From assembly GCA_013041995.1 (NCBI GenBank), contig JABDRA010000090.1, positions 1-6,187 of the forward strand: a stretch of DNA of 6,187 bases. Direction: 5' to 3'. Each line of letters opens with the position of its first letter. Positions within the stretch are counted from its first letter, which is position 1. The position numbers and the translations under genes are program-made. The notes under the pieces were generated by a model. The model saw only the letters and a list, made by a program, of their open reading frames with translations, was not told where the DNA came from and did no database searches. Positions 4,289 to 6,187 of the stretch are shown in pieces. The stretch is from Anderseniella sp. (GTDB lineage Bacteria > Pseudomonadota > Alphaproteobacteria > Rhizobiales > Aestuariivirgaceae).

Positions 4289-5788
4289 ATGGAAGCCGCG
4301 TCAGACAACCCATTACAGACACATGAGCGCGCGTCGCTGACAATTGTTCCGTGCTGTAAACCAAAGCTTGACAAGGAAGATGAAGCTCATGTTCAGACGA
4401 TTGCCAATCGGCTGAAACGCGATGAACCCGCCCTTGACGGCAGCACACATTTCGCGCCACTGGTGCAACGTGGCTTGTCAAATGCCCCGGCACTGATCTT
4501 TGGCGATCAGCAAGAGATCAGTTTGTTTTCCGCTAAGACCCCTTCCCGACTTGAGTACCGAATGGCCACGCTGGCACAGCCAGGTGACATCGTTGCGGTT
4601 CATCAACGCGACAAAGCCTTTGAGGATTATCTCTCAAAACACCTGAACCTCACTGACATTACTTTCATCGACCCGCAGTCGGCCCAAGGCAACAATCTGA
4701 CCCCCATGTCCGTCGAGTGCCGCACCAACAGCCAGATGCGCTCTGCTATCGACAGGATTGCCCGCAAGGCCGGCAGACTCCAGTTGCTGGCTTTCAACAC
4801 AACAGGCAACGTCTGGCGGCTTGCGCAAGACATCAGCCAGCGCTGTGAAGTGAATGTCTCGGTGGCCGGACCTTCTCCTCGCGTGGCACGCCGGGCAAAC
4901 GACAAAATCTGGTTCACCAACCGGGTTCGCGAGTTACTCGGTTCTGATGCATTGCCACCTACCCATGGGGTATTCGGACCGGCTGCGGCAGCCGGACATA
5001 TAGCTCGGCTGGCGAAAAGCAATCAACGTGTCGTATTGAAAATACCCGATAGCGCTGGTTCGGTCGGCAACATCGCATTTGATAGCAATGACCTGAGTGG
5101 CAAGAATGTCGCCGATATACGCAATGAGCTGCTGGATATCCTGCAATCCCGGGGTTGGCACGAACGTTATCCCGTGCTCGTGGGTGTCTGGGATTGCGAT
5201 GTGATTTCCAGTCCTTCCGTGCAAATCTGGATGCCACCGGCAAGTGACGGGTTGCCGATAGTCGAAGGCGTGTTCGAGCAATCGGTGCAAGGTGAGGCAG
5301 GAACGTTCATTGGCGCCAGACGGGCTGCACTCAGCCAGCAGTTGCATGAGCAACTGGTCAGCGAGGCAATGCTGTTTGCCTGCCTGTTGCAGAACCTCGG
5401 CTACTATGGCCGTTGCAGTTTCGACGCTATCATTTCCCAAACGCCTGGGGCACGCCGGAGCTTGCACTGGATCGAGTGCAATGCACGCTGGGGCGGCGTA
5501 TCGATTCCCCTTACGCTGGCCAATAATTTGCAACCGTCAGATCCTCATTCCGGATTTGTTATCGTCCAGCAGTCGTTGGGCGATGCAAACTCTTTTTCTA
5601 CACAACAGGTAATCAACCTGCTGGACGGGCTGCTATACGAACGTCACAAGTCTTCATCTGGTCTGATCCTGCTGTCACCGCCCAGACAAAACATGGAAAT
5701 GCGGATCAACTTTCTGGTGATCGCCGACGCCCAAAAAACTGCGGAAAATCTGGCAGACATGGCTATCAAGCGGTTACTTGACCAGTGA
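4289..5788 (+). CDS. ATP-grasp carboxylate-amine ligase with pre-ATP-grasp domain (PGM1-like peptide ligase type)
   Basis: A 499-residue soluble protein. ATP-grasp enzymes activate a carboxylate as an acyl-phosphate and join it to an amine. Residues about 65-205 look like the Rossmann-like pre-ATP-grasp domain, starting around SRLEYRMATL and including LLAFNTTGNVWRLA. The grasp domain follows: NDKIWFTNRVRELLG, the ATP-binding lysine in K251-IPDSAGSVGN, D379 in CSFDAI, and the metal-binding E396 and N398 in WIECNARWGG. The last 100 residues resemble the C-terminal region of PGM1-like ligases. The frame is open far upstream, but earlier codons lie antisense to the amidotransferase, so I chose the first ATG beyond it; the GAGG at 4270-4273 is 15 nt away, too far for a good site, leaving the start uncertain. 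The amino donor and acceptor are not known; ammonia from the divergent glutaminase or a small peptide are candidates. It ends 9 bp from the convergent dehydrogenase. Confidence 0.85.
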   Translation: MEAASDNPLQTHERASLTIVPCCKPKLDKEDEAHVQTIANRLKRDEPALDGSTHFAPLVQRGLSNAPALIFGDQQEISLFSAKTPSRLEYRMATLAQPGDIVAVHQRDKAFEDYLSKHLNLTDITFIDPQSAQGNNLTPMSVECRTNSQMRSAIDRIARKAGRLQLLAFNTTGNVWRLAQDISQRCEVNVSVAGPSPRVARRANDKIWFTNRVRELLGSDALPPTHGVFGPAAAAGHIARLAKSNQRVVLKIPDSAGSVGNIAFDSNDLSGKNVADIRNELLDILQSRGWHERYPVLVGVWDCDVISSPSVQIWMPPASDGLPIVEGVFEQSVQGEAGTFIGARRAALSQQLHEQLVSEAMLFACLLQNLGYYGRCSFDAIISQTPGARRSLHWIECNARWGGVSIPLTLANNLQPSDPHSGFVIVQQSLGDANSFSTQQVINLLDGLLYERHKSSSGLILLSPPRQNMEMRINFLVIADAQKTAENLADMAIKRLLDQ

Positions 5789-5797
5789 ACGGCCTCC

Positions 5798-6187
5798 TCA
5801 ATGCCACCGGCGCAGGCTCATGGCAGTACGAATGCGTTCACAGGCAAGCATTGTCGCTGACGTTCTCGGTTGTTCATTTTCACTCTGCGCACGTTCCAGG
5901 ACTTCACGCGTGTTACGCCTGATCTTGTCGTCGATTTCGGCAAAGGCAGCTGCCTCAGAGCCTCCATGAAACTCCACAGCGGCACATATTACACCGCCAG
6001 CATTGGCGATGAAATCAGGTACAGACAGGATTCCGCGGCTATGCAGAGCCTCTTCAGCCGCTGTTGTGGCCGGGATGTTCGCACCTTGAAGAATGAGTTT
6101 TGCCTTCACTGAATCCGCGTTCTTTCCAGTCAGCACATCCGGACGGGCGGCCGGTATAAGAATATCGCAATCGACACCGACTATGTG
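5798..6187 (-). CDS. Glu/Leu/Phe/Val dehydrogenase, C-terminal part (5' end outside the window)
   Basis: The last 129 codons of an amino-acid dehydrogenase; the frame runs open past the right edge. Such enzymes interconvert an amino acid and its 2-oxo acid plus ammonia with NAD(P). Visible are the end of the nucleotide-binding domain (DCDILIPAARPDVLT, then KAKLILQGANIPATTAAEE) and the typical stretch RGILSVPDFIANAGGV, followed by the helical C-terminus ending in RRWH. Glutamate dehydrogenase is the likeliest member, but the substrate-specificity residues lie in the missing N-terminal domain. It is convergent with the ATP-grasp gene, with 9 bp between stop codons. If it handles glutamate it would share a nitrogen pool with the nearby glutaminase; this link is inference only. 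Confidence 0.88.
   Translation of the reverse strand, partial: HIVGVDCDILIPAARPDVLTGKNADSVKAKLILQGANIPATTAAEEALHSRGILSVPDFIANAGGVICAAVEFHGGSEAAAFAEIDDKIRRNTREVLERAQSENEQPRTSATMLACERIRTAMSLRRWH

Noticed and set aside
4275..4340. Small open frame of about 21 codons that could be a precursor peptide for the ATP-grasp ligase
   Set aside because: The ribosome-like GAGGA touches its ATG with almost no spacing, and the peptide lacks a leader-core pattern or repeated acceptor residues.

Overview
The window looks like chromosomal DNA of a proteobacterium, most likely an alphaproteobacterium. This is inferred from moderately high GC, Shine-Dalgarno-led compact genes, FNR/FixK-type palindromes and the family types present; the genus cannot be named from the sequence alone. 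It contains no tRNA, rRNA, CRISPR array, insertion sequence or phage gene that I can recognise.

Layout, left to right: (1) the first 38 codons of an ornithine cyclodeaminase/mu-crystallin-like gene on the minus strand, cut by the window edge; (2) a minus-strand Hsp20 small heat-shock protein with an unusual lysine-rich N-terminal tail, followed by a probable intrinsic terminator; (3) a 220-bp divergent promoter region with an FNR/FixK-like palindrome; (4) a plus-strand universal stress protein of the UspF/UspG kind; (5) a minus-strand three-gene operon, transcribed in the order class II glutamine amidotransferase, archaeal-type S-adenosylmethionine synthetase, protein-L-isoaspartate O-methyltransferase, with a 4-bp ATGA overlap between the first two and a 40-nt gap before the third; (6) a 129-bp divergent promoter region with a second, nearly identical FNR/FixK-like palindrome; (7) a plus-strand ATP-grasp ligase of the pre-ATP-grasp/PGM1-like type; (8) the 3' part of a Glu/Leu/Phe/Val dehydrogenase on the minus strand, cut by the right edge.

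The most interesting part is the divergent cassette at about 1388-5788: an ammonia-releasing amidotransferase, an AdoMet synthetase, an AdoMet-dependent carboxyl methyltransferase and an orphan ATP-grasp carboxylate-amine ligase. The first three share an operon, and the ligase shares their control region. The two palindromes (TTGATATTGGTCAA and TTGATATTGATCAT, both read on the minus strand) differ at only two of 14 positions. They tie this cassette to the flanking Hsp20 and universal stress genes as one putative low-oxygen or starvation regulon. The proposed role, making or modifying a small peptide-like or amidated compound, or protecting/repairing proteins in energy-limited cells, is inference; the enzyme family assignments are much firmer.
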